A DNA stretch of 64,000 bases from Ophiura sarsii (GCA_035610835.1 CM069456.1:32719359-32783358); one strand, 5' to 3'. Shown: positions 44,601 to 59,600, numbered from the stretch's first letter. Notes: generated by a model from the letters alone, not told the origin. Made by a program: numbers and translations.

Positions 44601-47600
44601 CTTGCCACACTATATTCTATCTAGGTGTGCACCACTATAGATGGTGTGCACCACTATAGATGGTGTGCACCACTATAGATGGTGTGCACCACTATAGATG
44701 GTGTGCACCACTATAGATGGTGTGCACCACTATAGATGGTGTGCACCACTATAGATGGTGTGCACCACTATAGATGGTGTGCACCACTATAGATGGTGTG
44801 CACCACTATAGATGGTGTGGTTTTTCAACAAGTTCTGCACAAGTTCAGCAGTACGATGTGATCAACAGAATGCTTACAGATAACATTGTGATATCTGATT
44901 GTCAGCATCAACCCCTGTCTGTTCCCCCCCCCCCCATCCCCCCCCCCCCCCCCCCCCCCCACACACCACCTAATCCTACCAACCTTCACCCGCCATGCTA
45001 TACCAGCCAGTTTTATGAGATAGAATCCCCTTCGCTGGAAGGGTGTTCAGAGAGAGTGCAGTGGCATCATCAAAATGTGATGACATCATACTTGCTGCAT
45101 TAACACTTTCCACGCGGCTATTATTTCTACCATACACAAAACAGATTTTTCAGAAACCTTTCATAATTTCCTAAGTCTATCTCAAAGATTACTGACCAAA
45201 AATTAGGCATGTTTGTACCTTTTTCAATGCATCTCTCATGGTGATTCCAAATATGGTAATGAAATACAGTAATTTTGAAATTTTTGAAACATTTTGTTAA
45301 ATTTTGGAATGTCGTCTGCAGCTGCCTGCCGCGTAGAAAGTGTTAACAAACATGGCTCTGAATCTGTAACAAATGCCGATCAGTCATTGAAATCAATATG
45401 GAAAGTGGGTTCTGAAATTCTAGACATTTTAATACAAAAACGTATCTAATATTGACACAGTTTTTCTGATGAAGGACAAGGTCAACTTACTTGCTGAGTG
45501 GAGGGTTAAGGCAGTTGAGGTGGTAGGCTCTTGGGCACTGTGTACACTTGAGAAGTTTTCCCGTCTTCTGACATTCTATACAAGTACCTGGTTCGCCAGT
45601 AGCCTGAAAACATGAAATAACATTACACAAGGTTAAGAATATTCAGTATTGTTTACCAATTGTACCAGGCCATAAGTATTGCTTATTTACATAATATATT
45701 CCGATTCAAAATCACCCAATTAACCAATTTCCAAAGTTCAATCTGCCAAATTCTGCACTTTTAGTTATGTATGTTAGATTTATAATTCCCTGACAAATTA
45801 AAAAAATGCCATCCAATAATAGTTGACAAATATTTGCATATTGCAATATTTTTACTTATAACAGAAAAACATTACAAACCATCTTTGAATGACAGTCTGA
45901 TGTTATTGTCGTATTTTTATCACCATTTTGTTAAAAATGATCAGTAGAGTGGGTGGGTAGATATCTATATCTGTTAACACCGTGAGCACTACCTGCTTTC
46001 TTACAGTGTCTCTGATTGGCTCATTACAGGAGATAATGAGATTTACACCTGTGAGTAACCAATCAAAAAGTGCTTTTATATCCCATTATCACCCATACCA
46101 CCATTCTTACTGTTTCACTGATTGGCTAAATGTATGGAATAACACTCTTTGAAACCAATCAAAATTGTACTTAGATGCCGATATATGTGACGTGTTCTAC
46201 CGAAACCAGACACAATTGGGCAAGATATCAAAATTGAGTTAGTAATTGATTATTAAACTAGAGATCTTCAGCTTTACAGTGGTACCTCTCCTTTTTTTAA
46301 TCGGACTTCCCAAAGCGGAGTTACCTCATTTTCAAGTTCGTCTTTTATGGTCTTTATGAAAACACCAAACTGAGATATCGCCCTTTTAAAGTTACTAGAA
46401 CTAGGCTTTTTACTAGAACTAGGCTTTTTTAAATCACTGAAACATACTTTTAGGATGATTTTTTAATCTGAATCTTTCACAATATTGTTATAAACACTCT
46501 GAAAATTAATTATTTACCAGAAACTCAAATTCCCCCAAAATCACCCCAATTATGTTTTGGGCTATTTCTCAGTTTGGAGCTCTGCCTAATTCCGTCTGGT
46601 TTTGGTAGAACACGTCACATATAGGGGGTTAAAACAGTAAATTTATAAAAAATTCTGATGAGAATCTGGAAAGGAAATAAATCGGTCCAATCTAGATAAC
46701 TATATTCTTATCAGCGTGCCATAAAAATCAAGATCCACCAGCACAGTTTTTTAAGCCACAGCTTTAATAGTATCACTATATTGTCTTGTTGACCTTTGAC
46801 ATTTCGCTCACCTTTGACACACAAACCGAGCAGTACCAATCCCCTTCTGGTATAGTGTCCATCTTGGGCTTGAAGCAGTAGGTATGGAAGCCCTTATCGC
46901 AGCCGTCACACAGTAGTAGGAGGCCCTCGTTGTCACCTTTACGACACAGCTGGCAGAACTAGATATAAGGAAAATATCAAAGTTAACATTGCTGATTGTA
47001 AAGATACACCACAATTGGAAGGAAAAAAAGGTCTCAAAAATAATAATTTACAGCAAGATAATAATAGCGTCCCTTCAATAGTGAGAATTTCCCTCTCCAC
47101 AAAGTTTTGTTATTTTTTTACTTATGGAACGAAAAGTTGCCTCCCAGTACAAAACTGAACATAGGCCATGTTAACATTGCAAACCTTCAACGTTATGCAA
47201 AACAGGACAATAAGGTCACAGTTGATCGATTCCTTAACTTCTTAGGTTTAAGCAATAGACTTATGCCCAAAATGTCAATATAATTATATTCTTATGGCAT
47301 GATATACTTTTGGAATGTTGTCTGCAGGCGCCTGCCGTGTGGAAAGTGTTAAGGTGTCTTTAAGAAACAACAGCATTTCCCTGGGTATTACATGTATAAG
47401 AATTCTACATTCTTTATCCGATTCCTATATAGCAGTAGTAACATGGATGTCTAGTAGTCAACAACACTTACTGACATTATGCTATAATTATAGTGGTGAA
47501 CTCGTCGAGTTCACTATCTCTTTCATAGTTCTTACTACTTTTGTTTTTATATTTTGTCCCTGATGAAGGCTGATATCCAATTGAAATGTTGGTATCATCA

Positions 47601-50600
47601 CATTATTTTTGTTGTTTTATTGCACAGCAACCCAGTGCATATCCATATTTTATTGTTATTTGTTTCAGTACACAGCAATTCTCAATGCTTGCCGTAGTAT
47701 GTTTCACTGTTTTATCACTTTATTATCCCTTGTTATTGCTTGTTTCCCCACACCAAGTTGGTATATCGTGCTTTTATTCTTTGCATTTCATATTTACGAG
47801 ATATCCTCTTGTATCAGTTTTCAGATCATTGGTGAGTTTTGTTCCTGCCTCCGTTGGATTCATCTTTTCACATTTTTTTATTCCTATATAGTAATAATAA
47901 AAAAATATATACAACATATCTTACCACTTTCATAATGGATTTCTCCCACGCAACACAGTTCTCCAGCATGCCCATACACAAGAAAATCTGCGACGCAGAG
48001 GTGGCGCTGGCCACGGCGTTCCTCCAGCGGATGAGCCCTGATGAAATGTCATCCTCACTTTTGGGATTACTATACGAAAAGATAAGATGTAGGGATTAAA
48101 TGTTAGTCAAATATATTGAATCAGTTCGGTTTATACCATTTCTTGTATAAATAGGCCCCACATGCCGCAACTAACCAACAAGCAGTTGGTCTATAGGGGG
48201 AAAGCACCTCTTGACCCCCACCTGAACGCCATTTCATTTTCAAACGTTCATCATAGCAGGAAAACATAAAAAAATCTGGAAACAATAGGCCCTTTTTGAC
48301 AAATCTGTCTGAAAGAGTTGCATTTTTTCCAATTATATGCATCTCCAAAAATTTGACAAGGCCCCCTAGAAACCAGTTGAATTTGAATCCAAACATAAAC
48401 CAATGTTGACAGTGCTGACACGGTACAAAACAGCCAACAATAACAACGTTAAAAAAAATCAAAACTTATACAACAAAAATTGAGTGAAAATTGGTGACAA
48501 TCATGCATAAATAAATGATTACACAATTGCTAATCAAAAAACACCTCAATCATCATCCCCAGAGATGACTGGCCCCCACACAACGATTATCTAAACTCTG
48601 CCCTCTAAGCATGGGATTGACATAATCAATAAATACCCAAGCACAAGAATTTTATCCCATGGGGGTTCAGACTACAGAAGAGTGAATCATAAATTGAGTG
48701 AGGATGGAGGATTGTTATATATTATACAAATACTACATGGTAGAAGAGGAAATATGGCAAACTATTTGGTCCCAAAGTACTGGCTACAAGCTTATATTAC
48801 CATGGACCCACAGGAGTGATGGTGGGCTCATAGCCAGTACAGAGGGGGGAAATAGTGTGCCCTATTTCAAAAATATAACCATGAAGTATTTGGTTTATTA
48901 CACCACATTGTGACTCTGGGGATGAGGCTGTAGGGGAGATATTAAAGTCTGCCAACTTCCTGGGGGAAATGTTTCTTATGGTAACATTAGCAAATGGATT
49001 GGCATAATCAGTTAATATATACTAATGAGGAGAAAAGTAATAATTTGTAACTTCGGTTAGTTTGATTCAAGGGTTTGTTATTAATGAGGAACCAATGTAA
49101 TTGCAAATGCTCAGAAATTAGGAGAGATCTGATATTGTATCTGTTAATTTTTTTTGGTAATGTAAGCAAATGCACAAGCCGCAATTTCTTTACCCAGTTA
49201 GAAAATGTAGGGATTTGTACACCTTCCATTTTACAAATCGAACATCCAGACCAATGGAATGTTGTATTGGACACATCTTGCACTTGCAGTTTAACCTTTA
49301 CTTTGCCACCGTAAGGCAGCTGTTGACCCGTATGAAGTAAGAGGCCAAATGGCTGATGCAGGACCGCCAAACTGGGCGCTGATAACACATAAAACACTCA
49401 TCGAATAATAATACTGAGCTTGTTTTCCATTGGGTCGCATTGAATAAATCTTTTTGATATTGAATGATTGCATGAATCCGAGACCGTCCATATCGTGGAC
49501 AGATAGCTTGAATTCCTGTTTCCTCGTTCAAACGAATGAGTGGAATAAAAAAAAATAGAGCCCCACTGAACGTTTTTAAAAATCTGAAAGGAAAATATTG
49601 CAAAATGCAACCAAATGGCATCTTTCATATTGTCTGGGCAACTGCGTAATTGGCTCCTAAATGCTGTAAATAAATGGGTTAGCATGCAATATATTAAACT
49701 ACTTAAATGTATATACAAATGGTGGTGCACAAAAAGGATGATTTGTATTGTTAATTAAGCTAGATCAATTTGAGGGTTTAGTGCCATAAGGCCCTAACTG
49801 TAATAGCTGCTACTTGTTACATATAGAGTTGATTATATGCTGAGCAATTGGTATAAAGGGAATGTTACTCAGAGCAGCTATTTACAGATACAATCTTTTT
49901 GTTCAGATACTTAATGATGTGAAAAAGGCACTATCGGTAATAGCTGCCATATGTTATATGGTGATTGTTATGTCGTGCACCCTTGTGAAAATGCAACCTT
50001 TAACACTTTCCACGCGGCAGGCGTCTGCAGACGACATTCCAAAATGTTGCAAAATGTTCGAAAATGTTAAAATTATTGATGTTGATTACCGTATTTGGAA
50101 TCACCATGAGAAATGCATTAAAATAAGTACAAATATGCCTAGTATTGGTTCAGTAATCCTTGAGATATCCCTTAAAATTTGGGAAGGGTTTCTGGAAAAA
50201 AAACATGTTTTGTATACATGGTAAAACTAACAGCAGCGTGGAAAGTGTTAACATATAGCAGCCATTGTATACAAGGCCTGTTGCTCCAAACCCACAAATT
50301 TATGATGAAGCATGTTACATTATGGTGATTTTCTTATAAGATATTAGCAATTCAATATAGGATAATAGTACTGGAATAAATGCAATACAGGGATGCAAGT
50401 GGGTGATTTATCCATTTCCTGAACTTTTTTACGCGAACTTGCCCAGACGACCCGAGCGTTTGCGCACGACATCAAACTTTTATGCGGGCACGTCTGGAGA
50501 ATAGGGTATCACACATTGCTCCAAAAACACCAAAAAACACCCATGTTTGCCTCTTTTATGCTGAAATATCATCATCCGGAAATGCAAACAAAATTACAAA

Positions 50601-53600
50601 TAATTTAGAAAAATTAAAAAAAGAAATTCTTCCAAATAAACACATTCTTTGTATGGCCTTATTTCCGGAATTCCAGATATTTCCGGAAGTCTTGCATCCC
50701 TGGCAATAACATTATAATATTTCCCCATTTAAGCCATGCTGGTTACAGTGATATTAACAGTTGGTGGAGAATCCAGGTACGATTTTATATGGTAGCATTA
50801 GCCATTTCCCGCTCTACAGATAAACCTTGCAGGGAATACACAATTATTTAAATACACAGAAGGCTAGCATTCACACACACGCCCACCCTACTTCAAATGA
50901 CCCAGACACCCCCTTCCCTGCCTATCCCGTCAGTTACAAAAGATAAAATTGATATTAATTATTAAAATATTTAATAAAAATTTCCTTCCCATACAGTTCA
51001 CAAACAAGGATCCTATACTTAAATCGTATAATTCAAAGTTTGATACTTTAAATGTGATGTTTGAAAACGGGGGCCATGAATTTTCATGGTGACTATTTTG
51101 GTACACAAAGTATGAGGCATGCAGAAACAAACACTGAAAAGAGTTTAAAATTGGTCATACAACACACACAAAATACGTCAAACCAGGACCGATCAATAAA
51201 ACCACAAAATTACATTCAGTAATAATTGTTTCTACTTTGAAACCGAGCACAATATTAGCTATTTGGTACATTACTTTTACGCCAAACAAGTGGACAGAAA
51301 AGTGAAATCTAGCTAGATTTGTGATTTAACATGTGTGTCATCTGACAGACGTTGTGACAGTGCCACACTTGAGACTCCAACCAACTTGTCAATAATAGCA
51401 CAACTAAATCTAGTAATTTGTGTAAGCATGATATACAAGGAGCATAGGCCAATGTGATGCTAAGAAGGTTGTGTTTTAAAACGTGCTATCACAAGAGGGA
51501 TACAGGTAGAATGTGTATGGGCAAGTCTAAGGGTGCAATATGTGGGTGGGGGTGATGGGGTAGAGGTCTGTAGAGCTGTTTTATACATGTATGGATGGGA
51601 CAATTGTAGGGGTTTGGGTAGGATGGGTGCACTGTGGCATTTAAAGTGTAATGACGGGCTGTCTGTAGTAGTCAAGAATGTTCAGGTATGTTGAATGCAT
51701 CATAAATCATGCTGCTAATTTGAATGAGTCGAAAGTTAGGCAAGTGGAAGATGATAACAAAGCAATTTTGATAGCCAGACCCATATCAAATCAATGAATT
51801 CACGTTTAGAAGCAAAAATAGGAAAGATTGAGAGAAACTTGTTCAGGTCAGAAAAGATCAGATCCATAATACCGGGTGGTTCAACAAAAAGTTGACCCAA
51901 GTAATTTTTCAACCACTTTTAAAGTTTCAGAGAATTTGTGTTTACTTAGTCTTGATCAGTAGTAAGTTTTGAAATTATCCTGAAAAGATGGCACGTTTAG
52001 CTTGTTTGGTTCTTCAGATATGGTTCATTACAGAAAACCTGTTCAAAACTGACTTGTCCACGGGAGCTCGTCATTTAGTTGTTGTCTTCAACAAAACATC
52101 ATGCTCTAGTCTTAGAATTGAAATGCCCGCCCTGACAAAGTATCCCAATCTCTTTGCTTAAATGTGCCATTCACATTCAACAAAGAAACGTAGGTACGTA
52201 AGTAGGTAATGTTAAGCACCAGACAGATGCTCCAGATGTCTCCTTGTTTCTTTTTCTCCTTTTTTTACAATTTGTGACCAATCGTGTGTAAGTCCACTTT
52301 GTGCATTCCATCTCTACTAAAGGACGCTACCGTGGACAAGTCAGTTTTGTGCATGCTTTCTGTAATGAACCATATCTGAAGAACCAACCAAGATAAATGT
52401 ACCATATCTTCAGGATAATTTCAAAACTTACTGTTGATCAAGACTAAGTAAACACAAATTCGCTGAAACTTTAAATGTGGTTGAAAAATTACCTTGAACT
52501 TGGGTCAACTTTTTTTTTGAACCACCCGGTATGTCCTGATGAGAGGCATACATGTAATCCCTCTTTGTACGTCAATCAATGCCTCTAAACCCTTCCCTCC
52601 CTCACCCTATTCTCACTCCCTCACCCTATTCTCACTCCCTCACCCTATTCTCACTCCCTAACCTTAACCCTCCTTTTCTAAAGACCCCAATCCCACCCTC
52701 CTCCACCACCACCGCATATATTCCTAAAATGTAAAACATCTATCCTACTTTTGCAAGTTCAGTATGGATTAACAAAGCATGTTATAAATGATGGAGACTT
52801 CTTGGATGAAATCCTACCAAGGTGCAAGGAATAAACAACACAAGCAGGGTCTTTAATCTACCCAGAATGTGTAGAAAATAAATAACACCAAGTTTCAAAC
52901 AATAAGATAAAACAATACTGACACGGTTCATTTCAAATGGGTAATATAGCAACCAATGTGCCACCAAGCTAGCATTAGGCAGCCAACACTACACACACAA
53001 AAGAACGGTAACAAAACTGGCAAAGAAAGAAATCTTACAAAACAAAAAACCTGCAGTCTCATCGATAAGGATAGCAAAAGGTGTGTCTCACTAAGCCTCA
53101 ATCCCCTTCCATTACCCACACCCATTAAATGTGACTTTTAAAGTATTTCCATTTTTATTGTATTATATGCAGAAACAATGAACCTCAAACTTGTTTATCC
53201 CGAGTCATATGTTTCAATCCGTGTGCAGGTTAAATAAGTTGACAAATCTTTGATGAAATTTTACAGTGAAATTTGAAGTCTAAAAATATATAAATAACAT
53301 TTATAATCATAGATTTGAAATAAAAAACAAATAAAAAGGACCCATTGTTGGTATACATTTTTTCTTGCAAGTTGCAGTGAACTTATTGATCGGCCCATCA
53401 GAGCTCTTTGTTGAGAGTTACCAGTTTGATTTCTAATCACTCAGTTCATTAACCTTGTTAATGTCTGCTGGGCTATTGTTTACATTTGCTCTTTATATAC
53501 ACATACAGAACCTGGATTGCATATTATGTGAAATTAAAACTTCATATCTCAGATGGTTGTTAATACCCAACTTTGAATGATCACAATACAAAGTTCAATT

Positions 53601-56600
53601 GTCCCATTAACAAAATTGTACTTTGTTGTACTTCAAAAGAAACTATTTTCCCACAAAAAATGAAGGGGATGAGGGCAGATGACAAAAACACACAAGGAGG
53701 ACAAATATTCTAATCAATCTGAAGTACTTCACTATTTTAGGTGAAGCGATCAATCATAACAACTAAGCAATCCCGGGGTGGTAGCTGTTAAATGGCAACA
53801 TTTGGCACACAAATCGTTTTGATGAAATCAACGGAATCTGACATTTTCATTCAATGATTAATTTTTACCAACCACAGAAATACCAATTTCTGCATAATGT
53901 CTGCATGATTGCTTGACCAACAATTTTTCATTTTGGTTTTGCATCTATTCAGTATCCTTCAAGCGTTTTGACCCATTCAGGCGGATCTAATGTGTGTTTT
54001 GTATGAATTTTGATTCTAGTAGCGCAATTGAAAATTATACTACCAGCGAAATCATGCATGTATACAGGGAAAGCAATGTGACTGCAGTTTTTTCAATCAC
54101 TAAATTACAAAAAAAATGTATAAATACTAAATTTCATCAAGCAATATCTATTTGTGATATGTTTGGTTATCATTATAAGTCAATCAAATCGTCCTCTACC
54201 GAGGTCAATGACCCACCTCTCACACGAGTTGGTTTCGGTACATCCCGTACTCTGCACAGCCATTAATAGTGACTGTCTGTATAGTTGGGGTAGGAGGTTG
54301 GAAGGAGTGATATATAACATGTATAAAAAACACCAATGTTATCAAAGACATCATCACAACAAAAGCCATATCAATGTTATCCTAGTATAAGAAGTGACGC
54401 TAACATTATAGTGTAACTGCTTGGGGAAAGATGAGTAATTCCTTTTGAAACTATTGATCTCCTTATTACAGGGTTCCTGCACCTTTGGGACAATTATATT
54501 CCATGACTTCTCCATGACTAAATTATCAAAATTCTATGACCTAATTCATCAAATATATATCAAAATGCTTGTATCAGCGAAAATTGTCGGGCATAAAAGG
54601 GGATTTACGATGCTGAAATATGAATGTTCAATCTCTAAAAAAAATTACAAATTGCCTCCACAAAATTCGATGACTTTTCCATATCTTATGTCATTTTTAC
54701 AAATTTCCATGACCTTTTCAGGCCTGGAAATTTAAAATTAAAGTCCATGACTTTTCCAGGCCGCAAGAACCCTGTTAATAAGGAAAGTAAAATGAGACCA
54801 AATTGTTTAAATAGTGGTCATCAAAAAAAAAGTGTGTAGATTTTACAGTATTTTGGGTACTCCTCTGAGAGTCATAAATTGGGACTACTTTTAAGAGTAT
54901 TATAGCATTCCCTGGCTTTAGGTACTACCTAGCCACCTTAAAATTGACTATCTCCTATATTGAGTAATTACCATAACTATGGGCTTCCTATAATAATTGG
55001 TATTAAATTTGGCATATCAAACTATTAAATGGCATGAACTGTAAAAATATAGTATCAAAAGACATAAATAGTCATGCCACACTCACTTTTGGATTTGGTC
55101 AAAATTCAATTTTAAGATATCATCAAATCTGTTCATCTTTTTTTATTTGCAGAGCTATGCATACTTTATGTTTTAAGTAAAATCACTATCTCCATTAATC
55201 TATCACATAGGCAGTTTCCATAATATCTGTATTTTGTAATATTTAGCTTTAATGGTTCTAGAAATGAAACATGTTTATTCTGATGGAAGTGCAATACAAG
55301 TCACTGTGAGTGAAACACAAATCAATAATGAGAAAAAACTGCAGTGCAAAGATTGATTTTCTCTTGATGGCGTGGTAATTAACTCTAGGACTACTTGACA
55401 CTGTGGGAGGGGGAAATGGAAGGAGGGGGAGGGGCAAATTGGAGGGGAAGAAGTAGAGACGGTCAAGAAGTAGAGACGGTCACTTGAGTAATGAGTGGGG
55501 CCTACATGTATACAACATTTGAAATCGAGATCGGAAAACTTCGGAAAAACAAGTCACATGGATTAGGTGCGTAGGCAGCGTAATGAAGCTGTTGATCGCA
55601 TTCATAGCATTGGTTGTCCGCTTAGTGGTTTACTATGTTTACAAACAAGTGTACACCCATGAGATGTAAAACTAGTGGCATAACTATTTTTGTCTATATT
55701 AACAATGGCGTCAATACCAGCAACTTCAAAATGTATCGAGCTGAAGGTAAAATGTGAAGGGTTTACGGGTTTACCCCAAATCACTCTCACCGTTTTTGTT
55801 ACTGAAACACCATAAAATACAACTTTGTGAGGAAGACAATCTCTCACCAACACCAGCGCAATCCACACACAAGTTATTAAAAACAACGGGTAAAAACAAG
55901 TTTGTTTTTCTGTTGATGACTCATTGTGCCAAAACCACTCAGCTAGTCGGAAAGCATTCGAATCCGATCAAATATTTTCAAAAAACTTTGATTTGAAATA
56001 GTCTATACTAGGACGATGGAGATTGATACCCGAACACTGTAAACCAGATATTATGCGGATACAACTACAGGAGTATTGGCAGATCCATAATGCCCATTGC
56101 CCAATAAGAATACTGATGACAAGCTTAAAATAACAAGTGACATCGAACAAATATAACTGAGCTCAGTTTAGTCATGATGATTAGACGCTACATCTATTTA
56201 ACACTAGATACACTAATCCTGTTATGAGTTTTCCCATGTATGAGAACGCTCCATACTTCTATTGCAAACGTTAGTGTAATCGTCTCTATGCGCCCAATTT
56301 GCAACCAATTTGCATGAAGCATGCCCTCAGGTGCGAAAAGTAGCCCAATATTAATAATAATAATAATAATAACAAGACATTTCTAAGGCGCTTAATCTAA
56401 AAAGCCTCTGAGCATCGTACAACAAACAAAACTTGTTCCGCCCAAGCAATGTCACAAATTATTCCAGATTGTTAAATGCCATAATGGTCGGATGAAATGA
56501 GCAAGCTAACTTGGTTTTGGTTTTTTTTACAGTGGTATGTTTTTAGTAAATTGGGGATCTGCATTTTTTTCCCCCTTATCCAAAACTGCCCGTTCATAAG

Positions 56601-59600
56601 ACAGGTTGAGGATTTTCCCACCAGTCCTCTATAGAAACTGCCCATCCAAAAGACGGGTGGACGGGTCTCTTGGTAAGGAACCTTGGTTCCTGCATTCGTG
56701 ACATTTAAAATAAGTGTACTCATGTTACCAGTTTATATCTATCTCATCAATCTCTGGTGATCTTGCTTTTGAATGTGCACAGTGGAAATCGTGATAGACA
56801 AACAAAAAAACTGGAATATGTTTGAGTGTGGATACGGACCCCCCCCTCCTACTGTAGGATTCCCCCCCCCCCTCCCATTCTCTCTCAACATAAGCTCCCC
56901 TCACACAGCTTCTGTAGCACCAGAAGAAAGTTATGCACCATATAACCATAAGAATTTCACCAAACAATATTGTTGTGCTTGCATGATCTTTTGCATTGCA
57001 ATGAGAGTGACTTTAGTTTGCACTTACATAAAAACACACAAACATGCTCCAATCCCTGCCCCTAAATAACCTCTCTGTTTTTGTTACAGGAATGGTACCA
57101 GTTCATTTCACTTCAAATACAAACTTGTGATCACAATCTAGTTGATAGTAAACTTGTATACATATTGCAATTCCTACAGAGTATAGATTATACATTTTCC
57201 ATAATATACCATCTGCACTCAAGTTGAGAGATGAAATCAGTGAAGTGATCATAGCATAGTATGATAACGTGTGTATTCGATCAGTCAAAACGTATGTTGG
57301 CTTTCAAGTATAGTCGACCGTGGGTTAACTTCACTTGATCTGAATATCAATGAGCAGTCTCTTTCACAGGTGTGTAAGTACACTCATGGATTGTGTTGTG
57401 CATCTAGTATTGAGAAGCAACTGTCTTGCTATTGATGAAGAGTTTGGTCAAGTCAATCGGACCCTACACTTTGCAATTCATTTTATTACAGAGAACAATC
57501 AAACAAACTGAATCAATATTTGTTTATGAAGAGCCCATAATTATGATAAAATTTCACTTTAGGAGTTGTATCGAAGTACAAAATAAACCCTATACTCTAA
57601 CTCTTTCTAGGAATAAATGAAAACATGGACATACTTTACTTTACAAAGGACACACATTTTACATCAACAAAAATCGAATGAAACAATAGTTGATTCATTC
57701 AAATAATAAAAAGAAATAAGAACATTTACACAAAACTCACAAAAACTGTCACAAACATAACAAGTAATAATTTCAATAAAATTCCCAGCCTGTAGATGCA
57801 GCCCTACTGAAAAGAGCATTCGACTACTTTGACAATTCCAATAATCATATAAATCCACATTTCCTTAATGTTTCTTGTCTGATGTATCTGTCTTCTTTTT
57901 CACTCTCGTTGTATATATAGTCTGATGGGTGGCAGGAATATGCAGGTTTTACTATCTTACCTGTTAACTGTATGGGCACACCATTAATTGCACCTTTAAA
58001 TGTTTTAACACTTTCCAATTGACAGGCGTCTGCAGACGACATTCCAAAATTTCACAAACTGTTTCAAAAATGTCAAAACTATTTACTGTCATTACCATAT
58101 TTTGAATCACCATGAGAAATGCATTGAAATAAGTACAAGCATGCCTAGCATTGGTTAAGTAATCCGTGAGATAGACTTTGAAAATAGAGAAAGGTTTCTG
58201 AAAAATCTGTTTTGTATATATGGTAAACTAATAGCCGCGTGGAAAGTGTTTAAACATTACCAAAGTGTTCCCTCAACATTCAAAAAGTGTAACTATATCA
58301 TCAGCATTATACTCTTGTCTCACATTATTGGTGCATCATTCCATGCCAAGGCCAACATTTTTCTTTGACCGCACTGGTTCAGATGCCATTGCATTATAGT
58401 TACACACGTAATTAACGTACTCACAAGAATGTGCACTGAAGTCACCTCCCAACTTGATACCAGTTTAAACAAAGTGAAACGTTAGATCAACAGATTTCTT
58501 TCTTCAAATTGTTTATACTTTACTCAATCCAACCAATGAATTACACATTACATTATGATATGTATAGAAAGCATACAAAATGATGGGAAATGGTAAATTA
58601 GTTGTCAAGCTTTCGAAAACACAGACGTTTCCTTGTCCAGACTTCTTCACAATAAGTACAGAAGAAAACCTTCCCTGTTCATCGTACCTTTTCGTAAGCG
58701 GTGGTTTGAGGTATCGTCTCTCTACTGCCCTCTCCAGGGCCTCCAGTCGCTTGATGTTGATGTTGAGCAGGTTGCTTCCCGACGCTTCGGCTTCTTGCAA
58801 CGACTCATAGCAGTGATCTGTTGACACCTTGTCTGGCAATACCCATCCCTTTGAGTGATAAAGAGTATCAACATATTTTAATATTAAAATAGTATAAAGT
58901 GAGTGATTGTCAACTTGTGATTTGGTAGCTCAATGGTTTAGATTGTGCTCTACAAGGGTACTTAAGTGTGAAGTGTACATTTTCGTCGTTATGCGACACA
59001 CACAAAACCTTTTCTAAGGTCTAAGGGCCCGACCAACTCATTTTCTTTTAAACAAAAATTATATATTTATTTATTTTTGCAAATGTTTTGACATTTTTTG
59101 GAAAATGTTTGACTTTTTTTTTACTGAAAACATTTTTTTATAAATTTTCTCCGAGAATATGGCTCCCTTTGTCAATAATGAGTCTACTTTCTCCATGAAT
59201 TATGCAAGGTATTCTTCAAGCATTGTACTACTTTCACCATAAATTGAGCTATTTCTATGGGAATAACAACTCTTTGTTTTACAACGTTTCTAAGGCATAT
59301 ACATTTTGTGTAAAAATCACAACTAAACAACAAGCACTATTGTTTGTTTCCATTTGGCCATCCTGTGAGATAGGATTAGGGTTAGGGGAGAACAAATGCA
59401 CACTTTTCCTACAACTTACCTTAATCTGCATGCTAGCGCAGTAGACCTTTTCTTCCATCATTTCTATGGCTTCTACCATCTTCTTATTGGCGTTAAACAG
59501 CGACTCCTTGAAGTCCAAGTCAGTCTTACAGGTGGCGTCTTCTGTCTGGACTTCCTCCACTTTCACATCTGAATATCGAAAAGTTACATAAATGTGACGG

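Larger units (their letters stand above)
48070..58687 (-). other. Large BAZ2 intron
   Basis: A 10.6 kb intron lies between phase-compatible exons. It contains MITEs, simple repeats and non-coding sequence. I recognised no further BAZ2 exon, although a short one keeping the frame could be missed. No other gene is supported inside it. Confidence 0.6.

Noticed and set aside
44623..44820. Regularly spaced repeats as a CRISPR-like array
   Set aside because: The units are directly tandem without spacers and the context is a eukaryotic intron.
49291..49730. Overlapping minus-strand ORFs of about 66-110 codons in a BAZ2 intron
   Set aside because: Three frames overlap, none gives recognisable domains, and no splice sites match the BAZ2 phases.
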